NCBI RefSeq assembly: GCF_002017875.1
Contig: NZ_MUFV01000001.1
Span: 1,262,501-1,277,500 of the forward strand
Direction of reading: 5' to 3'
Source: Deinococcus sp. LM3
Lineage (GTDB): Bacteria > Deinococcota > Deinococci > Deinococcales > Deinococcaceae
DNA: 15,000 nucleotides
Shown here: positions 1 through 6,835 of the stretch, one piece after another
How the letters are laid out: every line of letters starts with the position of its first letter
Numbering within the stretch: position 1 is the stretch's first letter
The notes under the pieces: generated by a model
Database searches by the model: none
The model's input: the letters and a program-made list of their open reading frames with translations, nothing else
Told to the model about the DNA's origin: nothing
Translations under genes and position numbers: made by a program

Positions 1-264
1 CCGGAAATCGTGGACGCCGTCGCCGGGCGCGCCGAGATCTACCTTGACGGCGGCATCACGCGCGGCACGGACGTCCTGAAAGCCGTGGCGCTGGGCGCCC
101 GCGCCGTGTTCCTCGGCCGGGCCGCCCTGTGGGGCCTCGCCGCCGGAGGGCAGGCCGGCGTGGAACGCACCCTGGAGCTGCTGGAAGACGAATTCCGGCT
201 TGCCATGGCCCTGTGCGGCGCCGCGCGGGTCGAAGAACTGACTCCGGCGCTGGTGCGGCTGTAA
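1..264 (+). CDS. FMN-dependent alpha-hydroxy-acid dehydrogenase/oxidase, C-terminal part (5' truncated by window)
   Basis: The frame is open from the first base and ends at TAA 262-264, giving the last 87 residues. The sequence holds the typical C-terminal FMN phosphate-binding stretch of the lactate/glycolate oxidase family: YLDGGITRGTDVLKAVALGA followed by AVFLGRAALWGLA. After it comes the amphipathic end (ELLEDEFRLAMALCG) usual for these TIM barrels. Family members oxidise L-2-hydroxy acids such as L-lactate with FMN, passing electrons to oxygen or a carrier; the exact substrate cannot be told because the active-site His/Arg region lies outside the window. Its 3' end is overlapped antisense by the open frame of the next gene. 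Confidence 0.9.
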   Translation, partial: PEIVDAVAGRAEIYLDGGITRGTDVLKAVALGARAVFLGRAALWGLAAGGQAGVERTLELLEDEFRLAMALCGAARVEELTPALVRL

Positions 265-763
265 TGCGCAGCCAGCTCTCCTGCCGCCACACCTGAACGA
301 GCATGAACACCAGCATGACCGTGAAGCCCAGGCCCCACACCATGCCGAACAGCGAAGAGCCGGGGAGTTCCGGCCGGTGTACGGCCTGCCCTGGGTTCAG
401 AGGGTCGTAGAACACCTGAATGGTCTCGCCCACTGCGGGCTGAGGGTCGTCTCCGAGAGAGGCGCAGTCGGGTCCCTTGTGACGGCTCTCGTCGAACACG
501 TCCCACCCGATACGGTCGCTCTGGTAGGTGCGGCCTTTCACGGCATACGAGTACGTCACGGCGCAGCTGTGTGCCAGGGAAGAGACGGCGGTGACGCGCG
601 CCTCTACCGGCGTCCAGCCCCGAGAGCGAATTGCATTCACGACGGAAGTCCCTGGGAGAACAAGAAGGAATGAGCTGATCAGAAGCAAACCGGACCCCAA
701 CAGCACCGTTGATCCGGCGCGGTTCAAGGGAACAGAACGCCGGACAGCAGTGGCGCGGGGCAT
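56..763 (-). CDS. DUF3592-type membrane protein with antisense-overlapping tail
   Basis: The frame encodes 235 residues. The first about 165 look real: a transmembrane segment near residues 18-42, an extracytoplasmic domain with the DUF3592 signature (TPVEARVTAV near 51-60, YSYAVKGRTY near 71-80, VGETIQVFYDPLNPGQAV near 111-128), and a second transmembrane segment near 137-158. Cys67 and Cys100 could form a disulfide. The remaining about 70 residues are Arg/Pro-rich and are the antisense reading of the converging dehydrogenase gene, so the tail may be a read-through after loss of an earlier stop. The ATG at 763 is chosen because TAATTT sits 6 nt before it, suggesting a leaderless transcript. 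It lies 49 nt downstream of the decarboxylase stop on the same strand. Function unknown. Confidence 0.7.
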   Translation of the reverse strand: MPRATAVRRSVPLNRAGSTVLLGSGLLLISSFLLVLPGTSVVNAIRSRGWTPVEARVTAVSSLAHSCAVTYSYAVKGRTYQSDRIGWDVFDESRHKGPDCASLGDDPQPAVGETIQVFYDPLNPGQAVHRPELPGSSLFGMVWGLGFTVMLVFMLVQVWRQESWLRITAAPAPESVLRPARRRTGPWQAGIRLPAAPGCVPRRPALRRRGPTGRPGRGTRRGRPAPRLSGRPCRA

Positions 764-769
764 GCCCAG

Positions 770-775
770 AAATTA
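770..775 (-). promoter_or_regulatory. -10 box (TAATTT) of the DUF3592 gene, leaderless type
   Basis: On the minus strand TAATTT is followed by 6 nt (CTGGGC) and the ATG, and is preceded by TGG, giving an extended -10 (TGn). I see no good -35. The spacing puts the transcription start at or next to the A of the ATG. Confidence 0.55.
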
Positions 776-812
776 CCAGACGATTCTGCCCTGGCCTCTG
801 CTCTCTCCTCCT

Positions 813-2663
813 TCACCGCAGGGTTTCCGGCAATCCGTACACGTTCCACAGGCGGTCCACGCGGTCCACAATCCCCTGGTCCATGACGATCTTGGGCGGC
901 CACTCGCGCACGAAGCCTTCTTCGGGAATCTTCTGCGCGCCGTCCCAGGCGAGCAGGTGGCCGTGCAGGGTCACGTCGCGTTCGGCGTCGATGTTGTTCA
1001 GGATGGTCCACCAGACGTCCTGGATGTCGTTCACGTCGGTCTGGTCGTCGCAGATCAGCAGGTGGCGGATGCCGGCGGCGGCGGGGTGCGCGGCGAAGGC
1101 GGCGGCGAGGTCGCGGGCCTGCCCGGCACGGGTCTTGTGCAGCGCGACCAGCCAGTAGCCGTCCGGGGTATGCCGCTGGGCGAGGACACCGTCGAAGGTG
1201 GGCAGGTCGTGGGGCCCCTCACCCCGGCCCTCTCCCCAGGGAGTGGGAGACAGCACGTCCCCGGCCTGGTCGGGGCGGCTGCTGGCGGCGCTGCCGACCT
1301 CCTCGGGGCGTTTGGTGGTGGCGTCGATGATGAGTTTGCCGCCGTAGCCCCAGCCCCGGCTGGAGTGGTCGAGGACGTCAATGGGGCCGCGCGTGGTGAG
1401 GGTGTCGCGGCCCGGCACGGCCTTCTGCGTCACCTCGCGCCACACGGCCCCGAAGTCGGTGACGGTCACGTCCTCGTCGAGGACGACGATGACCTTGGCG
1501 AACATCATCTGGCCCAGGCCGAACAGGCCGTTGGCGACCTTGTACGCCTGCCCCGGGTACGACTTCTTGATGCTCACGAACACGAGGTTGTGCGCGACCC
1601 CGGCGGGCGGCATGTGGTAATCGACGATCTCCGGGATGATCAGTTGCGCGGCGGGCAGGAACAGCCGCTCGGACGCCTCGATCAGGTACGCGTCCTCCAT
1701 GGGGGGGCGGCCCACGATGGTCGCCGGGTACACGGGGTTGCGGCGCATGGTGACGGCCGTGACGTGGAAGTGCGGGTACAGGTCCGGCAGGGTGTAGAAG
1801 CCCGTGTGGTCCCCGAACGGTCCCTCCATCACCCAGTCCTCGCTGGGGTCCACGTAGCCTTCGAGGATGAATTCGGCGTTGGCGGGCACGTCCAGATCCA
1901 CCGTGACGCCCTTGGCGACCGGGTAGCGCTGGCCGCGCAGGTAGCCGGCTAGGGCGAACTCGTCCAGGCCCGGCACGGGTGGCAGGGGCGCGGTGGCGGC
2001 GTAGATCAGGGCCGGGTCGCCGCCGATGGCGACCGCGACCTCCAGCCGCTGGCCCATTTTCCTGGCCTTCTCCAGGTGCTTGGTGCCGGTCTTGTGCCGC
2101 TGCCAGTGCATGCCGGTGGTGTTTTTGCTCATGACCTGCACGCGGTACATGCCCATGTTGCGCTCGCCGGTTTCGGGGTCCTTGGTGATGACCAGCGGCA
2201 GCGTGACGAACGGACCGCCGTCCAGCGGCCAGCATTTCAGGACCGGGATCTTCGAGAGGTCCACCTCGTCACCGCGCCACACGACCTGCTGCACGGGGGC
2301 GTTTCTGACGCGGCGCGGCGGGAGGTTCATGGCGTCGCGCAGTTTGGTGACGTTGCTCAGCAGGCCCAGTTTGCTGCCGCCGCCGGACAGGTCGATGAGC
2401 GCGCGGACCTTGGCGGCGAGGTCGTCGAGGTCGCCCACGCCCAGGGCGAGCGCCACGCGTTCCTTGGTGCCCAGCAGGCCGATGACGACCGGGTAGTCGC
2501 TGCCCAGCACGTTCTCGAACAGCAGCGCGGGGCCGCCCTGTTTGACCATGCGGTCGGCGATCTCGGTGATTTCCAGTTCCCGGCTGACCGGGGTCGTGAC
2601 GCGAATCAGTTCGCCGCGTTCCTCGAGGAGGCGCATGAAGCTCTGAATGTCCGGGAAGGCCAT
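813..2663 (-). CDS. UbiD-family decarboxylase, menaquinone (futalosine-pathway) type
   Basis: This 616-residue protein aligns through most of its length with UbiD, a prenylated-FMN-dependent decarboxylase: ELEITEIADR near 29-38, GGPALLFEN near 43-51, VDLSKIPVLKCWP near 134-146, and MEGPFGDHTGFY near 279-290, which carries the conserved glutamate. The end (IIDATTKRP near 445-453, then REWPPKIVMDQ near 586-596) is split by about 130 extra residues, as in the roughly 600-residue menaquinone-type members rather than E. coli UbiD (about 500). Inference: it decarboxylates a naphthoate intermediate of the futalosine menaquinone pathway; no other pathway gene is nearby, so another aromatic-acid substrate is possible. 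The insertion contains 12 residues encoded by a small dispersed repeat. The ATG at 2663 has TACACT 6 nt upstream and no Shine-Dalgarno sequence. Confidence 0.88.
   Translation of the reverse strand: MAFPDIQSFMRLLEERGELIRVTTPVSRELEITEIADRMVKQGGPALLFENVLGSDYPVVIGLLGTKERVALALGVGDLDDLAAKVRALIDLSGGGSKLGLLSNVTKLRDAMNLPPRRVRNAPVQQVVWRGDEVDLSKIPVLKCWPLDGGPFVTLPLVITKDPETGERNMGMYRVQVMSKNTTGMHWQRHKTGTKHLEKARKMGQRLEVAVAIGGDPALIYAATAPLPPVPGLDEFALAGYLRGQRYPVAKGVTVDLDVPANAEFILEGYVDPSEDWVMEGPFGDHTGFYTLPDLYPHFHVTAVTMRRNPVYPATIVGRPPMEDAYLIEASERLFLPAAQLIIPEIVDYHMPPAGVAHNLVFVSIKKSYPGQAYKVANGLFGLGQMMFAKVIVVLDEDVTVTDFGAVWREVTQKAVPGRDTLTTRGPIDVLDHSSRGWGYGGKLIIDATTKRPEEVGSAASSRPDQAGDVLSPTPWGEGRGEGPHDLPTFDGVLAQRHTPDGYWLVALHKTRAGQARDLAAAFAAHPAAAGIRHLLICDDQTDVNDIQDVWWTILNNIDAERDVTLHGHLLAWDGAQKIPEEGFVREWPPKIVMDQGIVDRVDRLWNVYGLPETLR
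1215..1250. repeat. Small GC-rich dispersed repeat inside the decarboxylase gene
   Basis: The plus strand reads CCCCTCACCCCGGCCCTCTC followed by CCCAGGGAGTGGGAGA. This resembles the short semi-palindromic repeat seen across many bacterial genomes whose translation gives LTPALSPG-type peptides; here one plus-strand frame indeed reads LTPALSP. The CTCTCCC / GGGAGTGGGAG part can form an imperfect hairpin. The decarboxylase reads through it in frame as residues 472-483 (SPTPWGEGRGEG), so the insertion is tolerated. It lies in the family-specific insertion region, not in the catalytic core. Confidence 0.7.
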
Positions 2664-2669
2664 GCGCCG

Positions 2670-2675
2670 AGTGTA
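2670..2675 (-). promoter_or_regulatory. -10 box (TACACT) of the decarboxylase gene, leaderless type
   Basis: Minus-strand TACACT is followed by 6 nt (CGGCGC) and the ATG at 2663. No purine-rich ribosome binding site is present, fitting a leaderless mRNA. Confidence 0.55.
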
Positions 2676-2772
2676 GTGGGAGGGAGGCGGGGCAACCGTA
2701 CCCGTGCTTGCGGGCCTGACGGCCGCGTGAGAGGACGCTCAGGAAGGACAGCCCGCCGTGTGCAAGCCGGAT

Positions 2773-2812
2773 CGCAATCAAAGTTGATGTATTTTGTACA
2801 CTAATGACTTCC
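2773..2812 (+). promoter_or_regulatory. AT-rich upstream region of the transporter genes, probable promoter/operator
   Basis: This stretch is much more AT-rich than its surroundings. It holds TTGATG (2784-2789), TACACT (2797-2802) and the small inverted repeat TGTA-N5-TACA (2788-2800). TTGATG and TACACT are too close (7 nt) to be a standard -35/-10 pair, so I cannot fix the promoter. It sits between the divergent decarboxylase and binding-protein genes, 50 or more nt upstream of the latter's Shine-Dalgarno sequence. Confidence 0.4.
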
Positions 2813-2863
2813 GGGCGGGGACCAGCCGGTCTCCCCCACCCGCCCCACCCAAGGAGTCCCACC

Positions 2864-3631
2864 ATGAACACCCTGACCCGCACCACCCTGGCGCTCGCCG
2901 CCGCACTGACCGTCACCGCCAGCGCCGCCACCCCCACCACCCTGCAAAAAGGCGTGCTGAAAATCGGCATGGAAGGCACCTACGCGCCCTTCACCTACCG
3001 CGACGCGAAAGGCAACCTGACCGGCTTCGACGTGGACATCGCCAAAGCCGTGGCCGCCAGGATGGGCCTGAAAGCCGAGTTCGTCCTGACTGAATGGAGC
3101 GGCATCCTCGCCGGCCTGCAGGCCAACAAGTACGACGTGATCGTCAATCAGGTCGGCATCAACCCCGAACGCGAGAAGACCATCGGATTCAGCCGACCCT
3201 ACGCGTACTCCAGCCCGCAGATCATCGTGAAGAAGGCCGGGAGCTTCAACCCGAAGACGCTGGCCGACCTGAAAGGCAAACGCGTGGGCGTGGGCCTGGG
3301 CAGCAACTTCGAGAAGAGCCTGCGCGACGCCGGCGGCATCAACGTCGTCACGTACCCCGGCGCGCCCGAGTACCTCGCGGACCTCGCCACGGGCCGCCTG
3401 GACGCCGCGTTCAACGACCGCCTGCTCGTCGGGTACCTGATCAAATCCCAGAACCTCCCGGTGCGCGGCGCCGGCGTGATCGGCAAACCCGAAGCGGTCG
3501 GCATCGCCATGAAGAAGAGCAACACCAGCCTCAAGGCCGCCGTGGACCGCGCCCTGCTACAGATCAAGGCCGACGGCACCTACGCCAAGATCAGCCGCCA
3601 GTGGTTCGGTCAGGACGTCAGCAAACCCTGA
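2864..3631 (+). CDS. Amino-acid ABC transporter substrate-binding protein, cystine (FliY/TcyJ)-like
   Basis: The 255-residue protein is a family 3 (SBP_bac_3) periplasmic binding protein. It has a signal peptide (MNTLTRTTLALAAALTVTAS, cleavage near residue 21-22). The binding domain includes GTYAPFTYRDAKGNLTGFDV, NQVGINPEREKTIGFSRPYA, GKRVGVGLGSNFEKSL and the end KADGTYAKISRQWFGQDV. These stretches match the E. coli cystine-binding protein FliY/TcyJ closely, so L-cystine or a related amino acid is the likely ligand; this is inference from similarity. The start is set by AAGGAG (2851-2856) 7 nt before the ATG and by the signal peptide; a longer open frame from 2804 would place the signal peptide internally. 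The permease follows after 89-107 nt containing a hairpin, so the pair is probably one operon with excess binding protein. Confidence 0.9.
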   Translation: MNTLTRTTLALAAALTVTASAATPTTLQKGVLKIGMEGTYAPFTYRDAKGNLTGFDVDIAKAVAARMGLKAEFVLTEWSGILAGLQANKYDVIVNQVGINPEREKTIGFSRPYAYSSPQIIVKKAGSFNPKTLADLKGKRVGVGLGSNFEKSLRDAGGINVVTYPGAPEYLADLATGRLDAAFNDRLLVGYLIKSQNLPVRGAGVIGKPEAVGIAMKKSNTSLKAAVDRALLQIKADGTYAKISRQWFGQDVSKP

Positions 3632-3646
3632 ACGTCGCCGCGCCTC

Positions 3647-3699
3647 AGGGGTGGGCTACGAGATGAGAGGATATTCCTCAGGGCTCGTGGCCCACCCCT
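3647..3699 (+). terminator. Large hairpin between binding protein and permease (attenuator or mRNA-stabilising stem)
   Basis: Sixteen-base arms (3647-3662 and 3684-3699) pair with one G-T wobble. The loop holds a second small hairpin, GAGGA-TAT-TCCTC (3667-3679). There is no T-tract, so a full rho-independent terminator is unlikely. Stems in this position in binding-protein/permease operons commonly lower downstream expression or protect the upstream message from 3' decay. Confidence 0.65.
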
Positions 3700-3708
3700 C
3701 ATTCCCCG

Positions 3709-3744
3709 CCCGGAGACCTCATGAACCCCGGAGACACCATGAAC
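3709..3744 (+). repeat. 18-nt tandem duplication of the permease start region
   Basis: CCCGGAGACCTCATGAAC (3709-3726) is followed directly by CCCGGAGACACCATGAAC (3727-3744), 16 of 18 bases equal. Each copy contains GGAG, a 5-nt spacer, ATG and AAC, so two in-frame ribosome entry sites 18 nt apart result. Confidence 0.8.
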
Positions 3745-4410
3745 ACTGAACAGCTGCAACTTGTCCTCCAGAGCGCCTGGACGTCCCTGCCGACCCTGCT
3801 GGGCGCGCTGCCCGTCACGCTGGGATTCGCGCTGGCCGCCATGCTGCTGGGCCTGCCGCTGGGGTTCCTGGTGGCGCTGGCGCGGCTGTCCCGGCTGGGC
3901 TGGGTGCGGGGCCTGAGCAGCCTGTACGTGTCGTTCATCCGGGGCACGCCGCTGCTGGTACAGATCTTCGTCATCTACTACGGCCTGCCCAGCCTGGGCA
4001 TCACCCTGAATCCCATCGCGGGCGGCGTGATCGCCCTGACCCTGAACGCCGCCGCGTACCTCAGCGAGACCATCCGCGCCGCGATCCTGAGCATCCCGCG
4101 CGGCCAGCGGGAAGCCGCGACCAGCCTGGGCCTGAACGCCGGGCAGACCATGCGTCTGATCGTGCTGCCGCAGGCCGCGCGGGTGGCGCTGCCCAGCATG
4201 AGCAACACCCTGATCGGTCTGGTAAAGGATACCTCGCTGGTCAGCGTGATCACGGTCGTGGAACTGCTGCGCAGCGCGCAACTGGTGATCGCGCGGACCT
4301 TCGAACCGTTCGGGCCGTACCTCGCGGCCGCGCTGATCTACTGGGCGGTCAGCAGCCTGCTGGAAGTCGTGCAGCGCGTCCTGGAACGCCGCTTCTCGCG
4401 CGGCAGCTGA
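3721..4410 (+). CDS. Amino-acid ABC transporter permease, cystine (YecS/TcyL)-like
   Basis: A 229-residue inner-membrane permease of the HisM/GlnP family. It carries FIRGTPLLVQ (72-81), several transmembrane helices, and the cytoplasmic EAA loop QREAATSLGLNAGQTMRLIV near 129-148 that docks the ATPase. The stretches VALPSMSNTLIGLVKDTSL and YLAAALIYW match E. coli YecS, the cystine permease, matching the identity of the upstream binding protein. Two ATGs are equally well placed: 3721 and 3739 each have GGAG 5 nt upstream, because the start region is tandemly duplicated. The 3739 start would give 223 residues. No ATP-binding subunit is encoded next door; it must be supplied from elsewhere. A strong terminator follows. 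Confidence 0.92.
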   Translation: MNPGDTMNTEQLQLVLQSAWTSLPTLLGALPVTLGFALAAMLLGLPLGFLVALARLSRLGWVRGLSSLYVSFIRGTPLLVQIFVIYYGLPSLGITLNPIAGGVIALTLNAAAYLSETIRAAILSIPRGQREAATSLGLNAGQTMRLIVLPQAARVALPSMSNTLIGLVKDTSLVSVITVVELLRSAQLVIARTFEPFGPYLAAALIYWAVSSLLEVVQRVLERRFSRGS

Positions 4411-4433
4411 ACGCCACGGCCACGCGGCCCGCA

Positions 4434-4470
4434 CGCCCCGCCCGGACCTCACACCGGGCGGGGCGCTTCT
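4434..4470 (+). terminator. Rho-independent-like terminator after the permease
   Basis: A perfect 12-bp GC stem (CGCCCCGCCCGG at 4434-4445, CCGGGCGGGGCG at 4454-4465) with an 8-nt loop is followed by CTTCT. The T-tract is weak, as is usual in very GC-rich genomes. Confidence 0.8.
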
Positions 4471-4546
4471 GTGCGGGGCACCTCCTGTGGTCGACACACC
4501 TTTCGGTTCACTGCTTTCGGTGGACGCCGCCCAGGCGGCACGTGGG

Positions 4547-4552
4547 TACGGT
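4547..4552 (+). promoter_or_regulatory. -10 box (TACGGT) of the DUF4173-type gene, leaderless type
   Basis: TACGGT is followed by 6 nt (GCGGGC) and the ATG at 4559. It lies downstream of the alternative GTG at 4487, which argues against that longer start. Confidence 0.5.
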
Positions 4553-4558
4553 GCGGGC

Positions 4559-6187
4559 ATGACTTCAGACGAGTCCGGCCCCGCGCTGTCCGGCCCCACA
4601 GCCCTGGACGCCCAGATCCCGACGGACGCGGCCCCGGACGCCCCGCACCCGGTCCTGACCGCCACGCCCCTGCTGCTGGCGCTGGGCCTGGGCACCGCCG
4701 CGCACCTGCTCGCGCACGGCACGCCCGGACTGGGCCTGAACCTGGGCGTCTGGCTGGTCCTGCTGATCGGCGCGGTCCTGTGGGCGCTGAACCGCCGGGG
4801 CGAACGACCCGACCGGGCGGCGCTGACGCTGCTGCTGACCGCCGTGGCCTTCGGCCTGAGCTTCACGCTGCGCGCGCCCACCCCGCAACTGGGGGTGCTG
4901 AACGCCCTGGCCCTGCTGACCTCGCTGACGCTGGGCCTGTCGTTCCTGCGCCCGGCCGGATCGGGCTTCGCCGGCCTGCGCCGCGCCGCGCCCGCGCACC
5001 TGCTGGGCGCGCTGCTGAGCGCCGGCCTGCGGCTGGCCTACGGTCCGCTGACACTGCTGGCCCGCTTTCCCTGGGAGCGGCTGCGCCCACCGGCCCGGCA
5101 GGGACCGCCGGGACGCGCGGGCCGGATCGCGCTGGGCCTGCTCCTGACCGCGCCGGTCGTGCTGGTGTTCGGGGCGCTGCTGGCCGGCGCGGACGCCCGC
5201 TTCGCGCAGCTGGGGAGCGCGCCGCTGCGCTGGAACCTGAACCTGGACGGCGCGTTCTCGTGGACGGTCACGCTGCTGGTGTGGTGCGCCCTGGCCGGCG
5301 GGCTGCTGTACCCGGCGCTGCTGGCCGCCCGACCGACCGTCCTACGCGTCCCGCCTCCTGCCGCGCGCCTGGGCCTGACCGAGACGGGCCTGCCGCTCAC
5401 GGCGCTGGCCGCGCTGTTCGTGACCTTCGCCGCCCTGCAACTCCCGGCGTTGCTGGGCGGCACCCTGCCCGACGGGGAAACGTACGCCTCGTTCATCCGG
5501 CGGGGGTTCACGGAACTGATGACCGTGGCGTTCCTGACGGCCGGCGTGCTACTCGGCGCGCACGGACTGAGCGCCCCGCACACGCGGACCTCGGCGGGCT
5601 TCCGGACGCTGACGGGCGCGGTGCTGCTGCCCCTGGCCGTGATCCTGGCCAGCGCCGCGCAACGCTGGACGCTGTACACGCAGGCGTACGGCCTGAGCGA
5701 GACGCGGGTGCTGGGGGCCGCGTTCCTGACGTGGATCACCCTGACCCTGGCGTGGCTGGCATGGCGACTGTGGCGGGGCGACACCGACCGGTTCGCGTTC
5801 CCGGCTCTGCTGGGCGGCCTGCTGACCCTGCTGACCCTTACCGCCCTGAATCCGGCCGCGCTGATTGCCCGCGTGAACATTCATCGGCATCTGTCGGGCG
5901 TCACGAACGACCTGCGCCTCACGCCGCAGCGGGTGGGCGCGGCGGAGCTGGCGCAGCTGGGCGCGGGCGCCGTACCGGAGCTCGTGCGGCACCTGGACGC
6001 CCTGACCGTCCCGGCCTGCGGTCCCGGCACGGCGCCCGGCTGCACGCAGCGGCAGGACCTGATCAACCTCCTGCGCGACGTGTACGGCCGCGCGCCCGAC
6101 TGGCGCAGCTGGAATCTGGCGTACGCGCGGGCATTCGCGGCCGTGCAGACCCTGCCGCCTGCCACCCCGGACAGCAGCAGCCGCTGA
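4559..6187 (+). CDS. Polytopic membrane protein, DUF4173/DUF4153-type
   Basis: The 542-residue protein starts with about 30 polar residues and then has around a dozen hydrophobic segments, starting with LLLALGLGTAAHLLA. Family-like stretches are LVFGALLAGADARFAQL before a transmembrane helix, and ETYASFIRRGFTELMTVAF, which fits the TYAxYaRrGFxEL pattern of DUF4153/DUF4173 proteins. The end after the last helix (NPAALIARVNIHRHL and a soluble tail with Cys residues at CGPGTAPGC) is also usual for them. The biochemical role of the family is unknown. The ATG at 4559 is chosen over GTG 4487 because the -10 box lies between them. It is a single gene between the permease terminator and the secreted-protein gene. 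Confidence 0.8.
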   Translation: MTSDESGPALSGPTALDAQIPTDAAPDAPHPVLTATPLLLALGLGTAAHLLAHGTPGLGLNLGVWLVLLIGAVLWALNRRGERPDRAALTLLLTAVAFGLSFTLRAPTPQLGVLNALALLTSLTLGLSFLRPAGSGFAGLRRAAPAHLLGALLSAGLRLAYGPLTLLARFPWERLRPPARQGPPGRAGRIALGLLLTAPVVLVFGALLAGADARFAQLGSAPLRWNLNLDGAFSWTVTLLVWCALAGGLLYPALLAARPTVLRVPPPAARLGLTETGLPLTALAALFVTFAALQLPALLGGTLPDGETYASFIRRGFTELMTVAFLTAGVLLGAHGLSAPHTRTSAGFRTLTGAVLLPLAVILASAAQRWTLYTQAYGLSETRVLGAAFLTWITLTLAWLAWRLWRGDTDRFAFPALLGGLLTLLTLTALNPAALIARVNIHRHLSGVTNDLRLTPQRVGAAELAQLGAGAVPELVRHLDALTVPACGPGTAPGCTQRQDLINLLRDVYGRAPDWRSWNLAYARAFAAVQTLPPATPDSSSR

Positions 6188-6278
6188 CCCGCACACTCCC
6201 CCGTCCCCGCCGATCATGCCTGACCCTTGCCTGACGGCCCGCGATCACGGGGCGCTCACGGGGGGCCGCGTACCCTGA

Positions 6279-6326
6279 GTTCACCAGCAGGAACAGCGTC
6301 CCAGACGGTTTTCCTGCACGGTGAAC
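6279..6326 (+). promoter_or_regulatory. Long nested hairpin upstream of the secreted-protein gene
   Basis: GTTCACC (6279-6285) pairs with GGTGAAC (6320-6326), GCAGGAA (6287-6293) with TTCCTGC (6311-6317), and CGTC (6297-6300) with GACG (6304-6307) at the tip. That is 18 base pairs in three stacked stems with small internal loops. It follows a possible -10 (TACCCT, 6271-6276) and precedes the Shine-Dalgarno sequence by about 40 nt. It could be a 5'-leader element or the terminator of the preceding gene; there is no T-tract after it. Confidence 0.55.
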
Positions 6327-6376
6327 CCTCAGTCGCCTCGTTCCCCCGCCCCGCGCCCCCATCCAGGAGACCCGCC

Positions 6377-6835
6377 ATGACTGCACGCACTCTGACCGCC
6401 TATGCTCCCCGCTCCTCCCGTCCCGCCGCGTTGCTGGCCGCGCTGAGCCTGTGCGGGCTGCTCGCCCCACAGAGCGCACAGGCCGCGCCCGCCGAATTCG
6501 TGGGGACCTGGGTGAACAGCAACGTCGCCACCAGCGGCATCACCCGCGTGAACGTGACCCGCAGCGGCGACGGCCCGCTGACCGTGCAGGTGTTCGGCCG
6601 CTGCCACCCCACCGACTGCGACTGGGGCAGCGCCCCGGTCCTCACGTACGGCGCCAGTGTCAGCGACACCAACCACCTGACCGCCACCGCCGTGTACGCC
6701 AAGGGCTACTCGAACACCACGCTGGTCATGACCTTTACACGCGGCCGGCTGGACGTGCAGGCCCTGACGCAGTTCACGGACGGCAGCGGCCGCCAGAACT
6801 ACGCCTCGCGCGCCGCCTTCACCCGCTACCGCTGA
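6377..6835 (+). CDS. Small secreted protein with a GTW...GITR...CHPTDCDWG pattern
   Basis: A 152-residue precursor with a Sec-type signal peptide: a basic N-region, the hydrophobic run PAALLAALSLCGLLA, and a cleavage site after AQA near residue 36. The mature part is rich in Thr, Ser and alternating hydrophobics, suggesting a beta-sheet fold. Recognisable features are EFVGTWVNSN, SGITRVNVTRSG, GRCHPTDCDWG (Cys76 and Cys81, likely a disulfide) and QFTDGSGRQNYASRAAF. I have seen this pattern in uncharacterised bacterial secreted proteins but know no function. The ATG is set by AGGAGA (6365-6370), 6 nt upstream. Its stop TGA abuts a copy of the structured repeat. Confidence 0.8.
   Translation: MTARTLTAYAPRSSRPAALLAALSLCGLLAPQSAQAAPAEFVGTWVNSNVATSGITRVNVTRSGDGPLTVQVFGRCHPTDCDWGSAPVLTYGASVSDTNHLTATAVYAKGYSNTTLVMTFTRGRLDVQALTQFTDGSGRQNYASRAAFTRYR

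Noticed and set aside
528..1952. Long plus-strand open frame opposite the decarboxylase and DUF3592 genes
   Set aside because: It is the antisense shadow of two genes with clear family motifs; its product is low-complexity Val/Gly/His-rich with no domain.
2784..2802. TTGATG and TACACT as a standard -35/-10 promoter pair
   Set aside because: Only 7 nt separate them; 16-18 nt are needed. The region is kept as a general AT-rich regulatory stretch instead.
4487..4558. Longer GTG start for the DUF4173-type protein
   Set aside because: The likely -10 box lies between this GTG and the ATG at 4559, and the extra 24 residues show no family similarity.
4471..6234. Long plus-strand frame overlapping the DUF4173-type gene
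   Set aside because: Arg/Pro/Gly-rich out-of-frame shadow; the overlapping frame shows regular transmembrane helices and family motifs.
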